From Candidatus Mediterraneibacter merdavium (GTDB lineage: Bacteria > Bacillota > Clostridia > Lachnospirales > Lachnospiraceae), in the NCBI GenBank assembly GCA_019118545.1, contig DWYT01000055.1, forward strand, positions 1 to 40,115: DNA of 40,115 nt, written 5' to 3'. Each line of letters opens with the position of its first letter. The first letter of the stretch is position 1. The notes below the pieces were generated by a model. The model was not told the origin of the DNA, made no database searches, and saw nothing but the letters and a program-made list of their open reading frames with translations. A program made the translations under genes and the position numbers. Positions 9,602-18,399 of this stretch are shown here, one piece after another.

Positions 9602-12064
9602 TTAAATGGTCCGCCACACAGTAAACATATTTTTCCCGTCTTTATACTCATAACACGCCCCGTCCATACTGTTCCTCACTATATAGACACCGAGTCCTCC
9701 CACCCGTCTCTCCCGTGTATCCGCCGAGACATCCGGCAGGGGATGCTCCAATGGATTATAGGGAACGCCCCTGTCGATAAAGGTCAGTTGTATTCTGTCC
9801 GGCTTCCCCTGAAACCAGATTTCCACGCTGCCCTGTGCTTCTGATCCTGAATCTTTATAAGCATAGGAAGCTATATTTACGAATATCTCCTCCGCCGCCA
9901 TCTGCAGCCAGTACCGCATGTCCTCCTTCTTTTCTGCATCCGCTTCATTTGAAGCTGTATCCCGCTGTCTGAAGCAGTCCTCAAGCTGCAAATCGATAAA
10001 TCGCTTCACCACCGGCAGCTTTTCTCTTTTTGCCGTTGTCTTTAAGATATGTTTTTTCCCCTGAGAGAAGAATCTCATGGCGAGCATGGTGATATCGTCA
10101 GCCTGTTTCGCCTCTCCCATAAACTGCTCCACTCCTTCTGACACGCCCGCCACAATTTCTCTTGCACTCCCCGCGGTTTTTTGAAGAATCTTTTCCATCC
10201 TGCCCTCTCCAAGCAGTACGCCGTTTACATCCTGTGCTTCGGTCACACCGTCCGTATACGCAAAGATCATGTCCTGATCCCGCAGCACTATCTTATCCGC
10301 GCTGTACTCTGTATCAGGCAGTCCCGCCAGCACAAAACCGCTCTGCCCCCGGATATAGGACGGCTCATCATCCGCCCGCAGGAGAAGAGGCGGATTATGC
10401 CCTGCATTGACGTATATAAATTCTCCTGTGACAAGATTAAGACAGCCTGCAAATGCAGTGACAAACATCCCGGCCTCATTATTTTCACAGAGCTGTCTGT
10501 TCACTTTGGAAAACGCCTGATCGACAGGCATACCGGAAGAGAGATTATCTCTTAAGAGTGTTTTCGTGACGACCATGAAAAGCGCCGCTGGAATCCCTTT
10601 TCCCGACACATCTGCCATCACGATGCAAAGGTGCGTTTCATCCACCAGAAAGAAGTCATAGAAGTCTCCTCCCACTTCCCGGGCGGGATACATGACTGCA
10701 AAGATATCGATCTCCTCCCTGTCGGGAAATGCCGGGAAAATGCAGGGCAGCATGGAAACCTGTATCTGTGTCGCCACATTCAGCTCCGTGGCAAGCCGTT
10801 CCTTCTCCGCGCTCATTTTGGAAAGGCTGGCTATGTGCTCCTTTAACGACACGGTCATCCTCTCAAACGCATGGCTCAGCTCCTCGATCTCGTCTCCCGT
10901 GCGAATATCCGAGACATAGTCAAGCGCCCCTGCTCCGATGCGCCTGACCTCCTCCGAAAGCTGTTCCACTGGTCTGGAAAGCCTCTCTGCCATCCTGCGG
11001 GACATGCGGAACACGCATACAGTAAGCGCACATACGCACAGGCCCCACAAAAGCACCGCAGTGAGCATCTGATCTGAAATGGCCCTGCCGGCCTGACGCA
11101 TCGTCCCCTCCAGCACGGAGAAGCTGTCCTGCGCCGCCTGTTCGAACTGCACCTTATCAAACACGATGGCCACATCCCATTCAAGACCTTCTATCTGAGA
11201 ACGGATCACATACGGTTCGGTACTTCCGTCCTTTTCACCAGTATTTCCACTTGTAATCAACTGACCTGAGCGCGTCATGAGCATGGCGTACCCTCCGAAT
11301 TCCAGATCAATCTCTGATATCATTTCTTCCAGATCATCAATGAGAAGATCGACTGCCAGCACACCGAGCAGACTCCCCTCTTCTGAATAACAGGGAGTGC
11401 TGAATGTCACAACGGGCTGCCCTCTGAAAGAATCCTCATAAACGTCCGACACCGTCATTTTCCCTGCGTTTACCGCGTCCTTATACCACTGCCTCTCCCT
11501 GCCATTAAATGAAGCAGGTTTTTTAGCATAGTCCTCATCGTATCCCACGTTCACCCCGGATTCTGATGTAAAATACAGCCGCAGTATCTGCGTGTTCTCT
11601 TCGGACAGGCTCTTAAAATAGGGCAGGATATTCCCCAAAAGCATGATCTCCTCCGCCGTCTCCCCTGCGTATTCCATATCCTCCGGCAGCAGCCAGTGCA
11701 TCTGCTTTCCTTCCCCGGTTACCTTTGAGGCATGCCGCATCTCCCTTGAGGAATATGTCTCCGGCTGCGCATAAATATCCTGCAACCCGCCCTCAATCAT
11801 TCCCATGGTGAGGGTCGTCTGGGCAAGCTGTCTCTCAATCACCTGACAGCATTTTACGGCATACTGCTCAGCCTGATCGCTGATCTTATCGGTCAGAATA
11901 TCTCTTCCCGTCTCCACTGACTGCGCGTTCATTTTTTCGTAAGTGTCAAGGCTCGTTTTCCTCATAAAGAACAGGCAGGACGCGGATACAAGAAGCACAG
12001 TTCCCGCACATGCTGCCATCACTGTGAGCAATACCTTTTTCAGCTTGTCTTCTATCCTTGTCAT
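9602..12064 (-). CDS. SpoIIE-family sensor phosphatase: TM-dCache-TM-HAMP-PP2C plus C-terminal HATPase (RsbW-like)
   Basis: MTRIEDKLKK start; extracellular dCache-like region (WYKDAVNAGKMTVSDVYEDSFRGQPVVTFSTPCYSEEGSLLGVLAVDL), HAMP, PP2C motifs (ARE.GGDFYDFF, VMADVSGKGIPAALFM, YVNAGHNPPLLL, FAYTDGVTEA), C-terminal HATPase (AAEEIFVNIASYAY, VGGLGVYIVRN). Confidence 0.9.
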   Translation of the reverse strand: MTRIEDKLKKVLLTVMAACAGTVLLVSASCLFFMRKTSLDTYEKMNAQSVETGRDILTDKISDQAEQYAVKCCQVIERQLAQTTLTMGMIEGGLQDIYAQPETYSSREMRHASKVTGEGKQMHWLLPEDMEYAGETAEEIMLLGNILPYFKSLSEENTQILRLYFTSESGVNVGYDEDYAKKPASFNGRERQWYKDAVNAGKMTVSDVYEDSFRGQPVVTFSTPCYSEEGSLLGVLAVDLLIDDLEEMISEIDLEFGGYAMLMTRSGQLITSGNTGEKDGSTEPYVIRSQIEGLEWDVAIVFDKVQFEQAAQDSFSVLEGTMRQAGRAISDQMLTAVLLWGLCVCALTVCVFRMSRRMAERLSRPVEQLSEEVRRIGAGALDYVSDIRTGDEIEELSHAFERMTVSLKEHIASLSKMSAEKERLATELNVATQIQVSMLPCIFPAFPDREEIDIFAVMYPAREVGGDFYDFFLVDETHLCIVMADVSGKGIPAALFMVVTKTLLRDNLSSGMPVDQAFSKVNRQLCENNEAGMFVTAFAGCLNLVTGEFIYVNAGHNPPLLLRADDEPSYIRGQSGFVLAGLPDTEYSADKIVLRDQDMIFAYTDGVTEAQDVNGVLLGEGRMEKILQKTAGSAREIVAGVSEGVEQFMGEAKQADDITMLAMRFFSQGKKHILKTTAKREKLPVVKRFIDLQLEDCFRQRDTASNEADAEKKEDMRYWLQMAAEEIFVNIASYAYKDSGSEAQGSVEIWFQGKPDRIQLTFIDRGVPYNPLEHPLPDVSADTRERRVGGLGVYIVRNSMDGACYEYKDGKNMFTVWRTI

Positions 12065-12780
12065 ATTTCCTCCTGTAAAATGAATCGGCCGCCGGACGCT
12101 TCTTTCTTTAACCTCAATGCTCTTTCGTGCCGGAAAGAGAATATGTGCGGTTCCACCCACACCCTCATCCCCGGAAGGCGGATTTCTTTCTCTGCCCCGC
12201 ACCCTTCGAATTTCCCGCCCATCATCAGCATGTCAATATAACTCGGCTTGTTGAGAAGATCCACGGAGTATCGTATTCCCTCTGTCTCATAAGCGATCGT
12301 CCTGTACACCTCGCACACACTTCTAAGGTATCCTGCCTTAAGCATAGCCTGAAAAACCGTATAGTACAGCATCGTTCCGATCTTCTTTCCCGCGCACTCC
12401 CTTTTCACGAGAATCTCCCGCGGATATACCGTATCCGGCTGTTTAAGGCTGCGAGGAATATCCGGGTTGTCGTCCGAAAACCAAAAGCTTCCCACAGGCT
12501 CCCCCGCCTGATCCGTAAACAGCGCCCAGAAGGAGTGGGGATTTTTAATCTCCCGCTCTACGCCCTCCCTGTCCAATATAAGATACATGCCGCCTTTTTT
12601 GTCAAAGGCGTCCTTGTTCCCGCGCTGTAAGCGTTCCTTGCAGTTTCCTCTGTGAATGGCGCATTGCGCGTACATATCAGCGATCTTTTCCGCGTCTTTT
12701 GCCTCTGCCCTGCGATAGTAGAACCTGTCCTGCCGCGTGTATGCTTCCCCACTGTATTTTATGTCTTGTAATCTTATCAT
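12061..12780 (-). CDS. GNAT-like acetyltransferase
   Basis: YYRRAEAKDAEKIADMYAQC...WALFTDQAGEPVGSFWF...VKRECAGKKIGTMLYYTVFQAMLKAGYLRSVCEVYR; ATGA overlap with the next gene. Confidence 0.6.
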   Translation of the reverse strand: MIRLQDIKYSGEAYTRQDRFYYRRAEAKDAEKIADMYAQCAIHRGNCKERLQRGNKDAFDKKGGMYLILDREGVEREIKNPHSFWALFTDQAGEPVGSFWFSDDNPDIPRSLKQPDTVYPREILVKRECAGKKIGTMLYYTVFQAMLKAGYLRSVCEVYRTIAYETEGIRYSVDLLNKPSYIDMLMMGGKFEGCGAEKEIRLPGMRVWVEPHIFSFRHERALRLKKEASGGRFILQEEI

Positions 12781-14438
12781 TTTTCTTTTTCCGCCTGCTC
12801 CAAAAAATCAATCTCCGAGAGAACCCTGCCGTACTTTTCCATGCAGTTTTTTAATGCCTCTTCCAAATGCTTCTTCCTGATCACCCCGGCGCCAAGTCCC
12901 GTCCTCTCTGCTGCCTCTGCTTTACAGGGACGAAAGCGGTCCGCCTCCTCTGCCGCCAGAAACGCCGCTGCATACGCCGCCTCCTTGATCTCGCTGCCGG
13001 ATATCTCAAACCGCTCTGCAAAAAGCCTCAGATCAATGTCGTCCCCAAGCGGCGCGCGCTCCGGGAAGGCTTTTTCCCACAGCTTATATCTGGTCACCGC
13101 ATCCGGGAGATGAAAGGGAATAATCATGCGTATCCTCCGTCTGAATGCTTCGTCAACATTCCCTTTCAGATTTGTCGCCAGAATCGTAATCCCATCATAC
13201 TCTTCAAGCTTTTGAAGAAGATGGGCCGTCTCAGCGTTGGCATGTCTGTCATTGGCGTCTTTGACCTGAGTTCTTTTCGCGAAAAGCGCGTCCGCCTCAT
13301 CGAAGAAAAGGACGGCATTTCTCTCCTTCGCGCGGTCGAACAGACCGCTTATGTTCTTCTGTGTTTCACCTATATATTTGCTCTGCATCTGCGAAAGATC
13401 CACACGGTACAGCTCAAGTCCCAAATCCCCGGCAATGATCTGGGCCGCCATCGTTTTCCCTGTCCCCGGGGGACCGCAGAACATGGCGCATATGCCGTTC
13501 CCATACGGACGCTTTTCATAAAACCCCCACTGCTCTCCGACAAGCGCTTTGTACCTTACATAGCTGCACAGATGCTCCAGCCGGGAGCGCAGCGTATCGT
13601 CCGCCACAAAGTCATCCCACGTAAACACGCAGGGAACCTTTACAGCGCGGCCGTCCATCGCCCTGATTCCAAGGCTTAAGACCGCCTTTGAAATATCCTG
13701 CATGGAAATGACGTCCCGTCCATAGCTGACGCAATTTCTCTCCGCCATATGTGACGCCCGTCTGATTTCTCCCACATTCAGCCTGTAACGGACAGACAGC
13801 GCCCGCAGATCAGCGTCAGTATCCCGTTTCCTGCCCCCGAGAAAGTATTTCCACAATCCTTCCCGTTCCTTTATATCAGGCTCCGCAAGGGTAAACTCTG
13901 TCACAATGCTGTCCTCTGTTACGGGAAACGCCGTCTTTTCATCCGCAGTGACAAAGCACCTGCCGCTTTGCATGATATCCTTATATATTTTCGTCCATAT
14001 TGCCTCGTCCCCGCCGCCGGGCGGGTCTGCGCCGCTGTCGAAATCCCCGCCGCTGCCGCCGCTTTTTCTGTCACAGATACACAGCCACGCCCCGCATTGC
14101 CCGGCCCTGTATAGTAAGAGCTGCAAAAGGGAGCTGCCATACTCCATATATCTTGCGAGAAGGAAACCGCTCTCCAGCATGAGGACATTCCTCCCGCACA
14201 GACAGGCAAGGGTTTTTATGAGGTGCTTCCTCCCCGAGCCATCCCGTCCGCGCAGGACTGTAAGCGCAGGCTCAAGGCCGCCCCCATATGCCCTCTCCAA
14301 CCTAAGGAGCTGTTCAAGTATGTCTTTATGAAGGAGAAGTTCTCCCGGAACATGGCTGCTGTCATAGAGAGTGACAAACTCCGAGAGCATATCTTCTGTC
14401 TGGCGGCTGATCTCATATCCGGCTCTATCCTGATCCAT
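12777..14438 (-). CDS. AAA+ ATPase (Afp15/Pvc15-like)
   Basis: Walker A CGPPGTGKTMAA, Walker B VLFFDEADALF, KNISGLFDRAKE, EAFRRRIRMIIPFHLP; adjacent to the DUF4255 cap gene as in other eCIS loci. Confidence 0.9.
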   Translation of the reverse strand: MDQDRAGYEISRQTEDMLSEFVTLYDSSHVPGELLLHKDILEQLLRLERAYGGGLEPALTVLRGRDGSGRKHLIKTLACLCGRNVLMLESGFLLARYMEYGSSLLQLLLYRAGQCGAWLCICDRKSGGSGGDFDSGADPPGGGDEAIWTKIYKDIMQSGRCFVTADEKTAFPVTEDSIVTEFTLAEPDIKEREGLWKYFLGGRKRDTDADLRALSVRYRLNVGEIRRASHMAERNCVSYGRDVISMQDISKAVLSLGIRAMDGRAVKVPCVFTWDDFVADDTLRSRLEHLCSYVRYKALVGEQWGFYEKRPYGNGICAMFCGPPGTGKTMAAQIIAGDLGLELYRVDLSQMQSKYIGETQKNISGLFDRAKERNAVLFFDEADALFAKRTQVKDANDRHANAETAHLLQKLEEYDGITILATNLKGNVDEAFRRRIRMIIPFHLPDAVTRYKLWEKAFPERAPLGDDIDLRLFAERFEISGSEIKEAAYAAAFLAAEEADRFRPCKAEAAERTGLGAGVIRKKHLEEALKNCMEKYGRVLSEIDFLEQAEKEK

Positions 14439-14994
14439 TCTTTTCCCTCCGCTCCTTCGGCGATACGGCAAACTCTGCGGCGCTGACTCTTGTCACGTTT
14501 TTGATGACATCTGACTCGACCGCGACCGGAGACGCCTTATAAAACACAGAGACCGTATACGGCTTGCCGCCAAAGTTCCACAGCTTCAGCTTATCCTCGG
14601 TGGAGAGCTTAAGCATCTGCATACGAACCCCTTCCTGTCCGTCCAGTATGGGATCGTCGTGGAAATGCTGGATCACCTTCCCAAGGATACGCTCCTGCTG
14701 TATGGCGCCAAACTGCCGCTCCCCCTGCCTGTATGCAGTGATCATGTAGTAAAGAGACAGATAGGCGGGCGGCCCCTTCTGCCTGTCCCCGTCTATATTT
14801 ACCATCTGTATCTGCCGAAGCTCATCATTTTCCTGAATGTCGTACAAAAATATCCCAAGTGTACAGTCCTCGCAATTATCAGGACTGCACATCACAATGC
14901 CGCCGCGGTCAGGAATCAGATCGGGAACAAGCGCCTGTCTTAACCGCTCCCCGATCCTCTCGCTCATCTCGGCAATGGCTGAATATCTTCCCAT
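14425..14994 (-). CDS. DUF4255 (Pvc16/Afp16 N-terminal) tube-terminator/cap protein
   Basis: GRYSAIAEMSERIGERLRQALVPDLI...LGIFLYDIQENDELRQ...YLSLYYMITAYRQGERQFGAIQQERILGKVIQHFHDDPIL. Confidence 0.85.
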   Translation of the reverse strand: MGRYSAIAEMSERIGERLRQALVPDLIPDRGGIVMCSPDNCEDCTLGIFLYDIQENDELRQIQMVNIDGDRQKGPPAYLSLYYMITAYRQGERQFGAIQQERILGKVIQHFHDDPILDGQEGVRMQMLKLSTEDKLKLWNFGGKPYTVSVFYKASPVAVESDVIKNVTRVSAAEFAVSPKERREKNGSG

Positions 14995-15008
14995 GATGTC
15001 TCTCCTTA

Positions 15009-15038
15009 GCTGTATTTCCAAGAGCTTAGAAATACAGC
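15009..15038 (-). other. Perfect 10-bp inverted repeat (RNA hairpin) directly upstream of the DUF4255 SD
   Basis: GCTGTATTTC (15009-15018) - 10 nt - GAAATACAGC (15029-15038); no U-tract; followed on the minus strand by TAAGGAGAGACATCATG. Confidence 0.7.
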
Positions 15039-15063
15039 GCTTATTTGTTTTGCCAACTTTCCG

Positions 15064-15363
15064 TCAGGCAAAGGTGAGTACCTTGCCGAAACCCGTCATG
15101 GAGAACACCTCCATGACCTGAGGCTGCACCTTTGTCAGAACCATCCGGCTGCCGCATGCCTGAGCGGTCTTTGCCCCCACCAGCAGCGCCCTTAATCCCG
15201 CGCTTGATATATAATCCACTTCCTCGAGATCGATCTCTATGAAGCTGCTCTTTTGAAATGCAGTCAGCACCCGCTGTTGGAATATGACGCTTGTATTCGT
15301 GTCAATACGCCCCGCTGTCCGCAGTATGATTTTTTCTTCTGTACGCTGTTCGTTGATCTCCAT
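15064..15363 (-). CDS. STAS-domain anti-sigma-factor-antagonist-like protein
   Basis: MEINEQRTEEKIILRTAGRIDTNTSVIFQQRVLTAF...IEIDLEEVDYISSAGLRALL with SSAGLR phosphosite motif. Confidence 0.9.
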   Translation of the reverse strand: MEINEQRTEEKIILRTAGRIDTNTSVIFQQRVLTAFQKSSFIEIDLEEVDYISSAGLRALLVGAKTAQACGSRMVLTKVQPQVMEVFSMTGFGKVLTFA

Positions 15364-15403
15364 TTTCAGCCTCCCGTATAAATCATTTAAAATCTATCCA
15401 CAT

Positions 15404-16429
15404 TTATAAATCAATCAAATTCTGTCCGCACACGCATGTATCGGCCGCGCAGTCCCGGTCAAGGGCCGCCGTCTCAGGACTTACAAGCGCCGCGTTGCTG
15501 TCTGTGAAGCAGTAGCTGTCCAGAGCGTCTTCCTCATAATAAGACAGCACATTTAACCGGATATGCACCGGCTTAAACTGGAGAAGGAAGAACAACAGTT
15601 TCAGTTCCTCATCCTCCGTCAGCTTTCTCTCAAGCAACAGTACAGTCTCCTTACTGCTGCTTTCGATAATAAGAGGTGTCTCCCCTGTCAGCATACGGGT
15701 CAGTTCCCTCATGACAAAGCGTGTGCCCTTCATTCTCACATAAAGGTGCAGATTCGCTGTCATTTCCCGCATCTGGTCTATGGTCAGCAGACCGCTGCCA
15801 AGCTCGATTCCAAACCACCCCGCTATCCCTGACAGGTCTTCCGGCCCCGCCCTGCTCAAGTCCACTCTGTCCCGAAGCAGCTCTGCCTGTTCCTTAAAGT
15901 CCGAACAGACCGTGGAAAATACGGATATAAACCTGTGAAAAACACTTCCCCTTTCCTGATAGATCTGGGGAAACCCATTCATAAAATCATCCCCCGGACA
16001 GAACACGCGAATTCTGCCAATCCGTCCGTCTTTTTGAAGTCCTGTATCCGCCACTTCTATCATCAGCCACAAATATGTGCCCTTAAGTCCATAAAGCAAA
16101 AGATTCTGCTTCATTTCAACAGGCCCCCTGCCACGGTCAGCAAAAAACGCCGTCCGCTTTCCATACGATGCTGTGTCGTTCAGCATGATATGTCCCGGCG
16201 CTTCCTTATCTTCTGACACCGCCACATAGACCTGCATCCTGCTGCCTTGCGGAAGCGCCGCCTCGATATGAAGCCGCCCCCACTCCTCCTTTTGTCCGCC
16301 ATATAACGGCGGCAGACACATATAATGGCGCGATCCGGCGGTCATTCTCACTGTACCGTCATCCTCTGCTGACATGCCTTCCATAAATGCCCGGGCAAGC
16401 CTGCTTTTGCGGATTGTATAGCATCTCAT
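15404..16429 (-). CDS. Phage tail protein I (P2 gpI)-like baseplate protein
   Basis: FPQIYQERGSVFHRFISVFSTVCSDFKEQAELLRDRVDLSRAGPEDLSGIAGWFGIEL...VRMKGTRFVMRELTRMLTGETPLI; follows the baseplate J genes. Confidence 0.75.
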   Translation of the reverse strand: MRCYTIRKSRLARAFMEGMSAEDDGTVRMTAGSRHYMCLPPLYGGQKEEWGRLHIEAALPQGSRMQVYVAVSEDKEAPGHIMLNDTASYGKRTAFFADRGRGPVEMKQNLLLYGLKGTYLWLMIEVADTGLQKDGRIGRIRVFCPGDDFMNGFPQIYQERGSVFHRFISVFSTVCSDFKEQAELLRDRVDLSRAGPEDLSGIAGWFGIELGSGLLTIDQMREMTANLHLYVRMKGTRFVMRELTRMLTGETPLIIESSSKETVLLLERKLTEDEELKLLFFLLQFKPVHIRLNVLSYYEEDALDSYCFTDSNAALVSPETAALDRDCAADTCVCGQNLIDL

Positions 16430-16440
16430 TAAAAAGCACC

Positions 16441-18372
16441 TCACAATATCCTGTTCTTTTTTAGTTCCAGCCTGATGTCCCCTGCATAACACAATCCGTC
16501 CTTTGGCATGGTGATCTCCTCTTTTGCGGCGCCGTCTGCTTCCGCGAACTCCCCGCCCGCCGTAATATAGAGTGCTTCCACCGCTTCGACACACGCCAGA
16601 CGCATAAGCTGCTGCTTAAGCCTTCTTACAGACACCGTACTGCCGAAGGTCTGCTCCCCTGTCACGTGCTCCAGCTCCCTTTGGATCACCTCTTCAATCT
16701 CCTCCCGGCACCGGGCGTACTGCAGCTTCACTGTGATATTCGCGTGGACACTCACCGGGATATAGCGCGCTCCCCGCACAGTGAGCCGGGTGCCAAGCAG
16801 CCTTTTCTCATCGAGCCATGCCCTGACGGCATCCCTGTACAGGGGCGGCAGGGTTGGAAGCCTCTCGTCGCTGTAAGGCTTTACGCACACACATACAGTA
16901 CCATCCTGCTCCCGGAACGCATTCGCTTTCTGGATGGACAACCCCGGTGTCTCAAGCGCCGCCCTTTTATAATCCTCAGCAGTGACAAGTACCCCTGTGC
17001 TCTCCATCTCTCTGCGCAGACGCGTCAGCATACTGCTTTCATCCTCCCTGTCCCTGCCGCAGGAGGCGGCTGACGGGTTGAAATACTCCGCTTGGCCGTC
17101 GCTTATAAAAACATTACTGGAACACACATTCCCATCCGCGCCGTCAAATACTGCCCATCCGCTTAAAGACACCTTCCATCCTTCAAAATTTCCTGCATCT
17201 GACACGACGATCGCATGTTTCCCGCTGTCATATTCATAGACGACCGCTCCCTCTGTCTGATCCGCAGGGCGGAAGAAGCGGCGCTGCTTCTCCCCGCTTT
17301 TCCCGGTTTCCACCATGATCTCCACAGCCTGCGGCACAGGCTCTCCCGGAATCCCTACGGGAAACTCCTGATCATCACAGCCGCCGAGCACTCCGAGAAT
17401 ACTGTGTACTGCCGCGTCCCGGCTGACATAGTCGACATTTTTTCCAGAAGGACTGTCCGAAGAGACAATCTTTGTGTCCCGGTTGACCACACGGAACAAA
17501 GGCCCGTAAACCGCGCGGAAGTATGGGACATAGTCGTACTGCTGTCTTATTAGTGTGCATTTTAAGATCCACTTCCTGCGCTTCCCAAATCGCTGCCTTT
17601 CATGCGCTTTTGCACCCAGCCGTATTTCGATCCCGCCGCTTTTTAAGAACGCCCCTGTCTTATCCTGCGCCCATGCCCCACAGTATCCGCTGTCCGTACT
17701 GTAGCTCCACTGTACCTGTGCAAAATCCGGCAGCATCCCCTCCGGCGCCTCTGTGCGCGGAAAGCGCCCGTCCATCTCCACATAGAGAAAAAACGTTTCT
17801 CCCGGCAGGGCGCATGGACCGTCAAACAGCAGGTACAGGGAATCCCCCGCGCGCGGATGCTCTCCAAACACTGCCTCTGCTTTCCTGAAACTGCCGCCCG
17901 CATTTGCCCCGCCGTCTGCCCCATCGCCGTCAGCGGCGCGCCACAGCCTCTTTCTTTCTCCAGAGGCCCCCTCTCTCCACAGCTCAGTCAGGCGGGCAGC
18001 AGATATATCCATTTCCTTCTCCGGCTCAAAACAATATTGTCCGAGACGGAATTTCTGATACCTGCGGATATGCCGGAAGCCGCCCGCCGCTTCATGGGGT
18101 CTCCTGTCTCTGGCAGACAGAAACATTTCCGCCTGAGCCGCCGTCCTTTTCCTGATTCCAAAAAGCGCCGCCAGATGTTCCCTCACTCTTTCAGGAACTG
18201 TTCCGTACTCCTCATATAAAAGGAGTACAAAGGCAGTCAGGTTTTCAAGTATTGTGACGCCGGGATCAGAGGGCAGGCGGCTCGTCCAGTCCGGCGCGTA
18301 CATATCCAGCCGCTCAAGGGCAAAGGAAAGCATTTTTTTATACTGCTCGTTCTTCTCATTTTCCTGTGCCAT
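16441..18372 (-). CDS. Baseplate J-like protein (Afp12-like)
   Basis: MLSFALERLDMYAPDWTSRLPSDPGVTILENLTAFVLLLYEEYG...MESTGVLVTAEDYKRAALETPGLSIQKANAF...VCVKPYSDERLPTLPPLYRDAVRAWLDEKRLLGTRLTVRGARYIPVSVHANITVKL. Confidence 0.85.
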   Translation of the reverse strand: MAQENEKNEQYKKMLSFALERLDMYAPDWTSRLPSDPGVTILENLTAFVLLLYEEYGTVPERVREHLAALFGIRKRTAAQAEMFLSARDRRPHEAAGGFRHIRRYQKFRLGQYCFEPEKEMDISAARLTELWREGASGERKRLWRAADGDGADGGANAGGSFRKAEAVFGEHPRAGDSLYLLFDGPCALPGETFFLYVEMDGRFPRTEAPEGMLPDFAQVQWSYSTDSGYCGAWAQDKTGAFLKSGGIEIRLGAKAHERQRFGKRRKWILKCTLIRQQYDYVPYFRAVYGPLFRVVNRDTKIVSSDSPSGKNVDYVSRDAAVHSILGVLGGCDDQEFPVGIPGEPVPQAVEIMVETGKSGEKQRRFFRPADQTEGAVVYEYDSGKHAIVVSDAGNFEGWKVSLSGWAVFDGADGNVCSSNVFISDGQAEYFNPSAASCGRDREDESSMLTRLRREMESTGVLVTAEDYKRAALETPGLSIQKANAFREQDGTVCVCVKPYSDERLPTLPPLYRDAVRAWLDEKRLLGTRLTVRGARYIPVSVHANITVKLQYARCREEIEEVIQRELEHVTGEQTFGSTVSVRRLKQQLMRLACVEAVEALYITAGGEFAEADGAAKEEITMPKDGLCYAGDIRLELKKNRIL

Positions 18373-18399
18373 TTTTGTCGTCTCCTCCCCTCTTTCTCC

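Noticed and set aside
12867-13679. 270-aa plus-strand ORF
   Set aside because: Antisense to the AAA+ ATPase Walker region; low-quality translation
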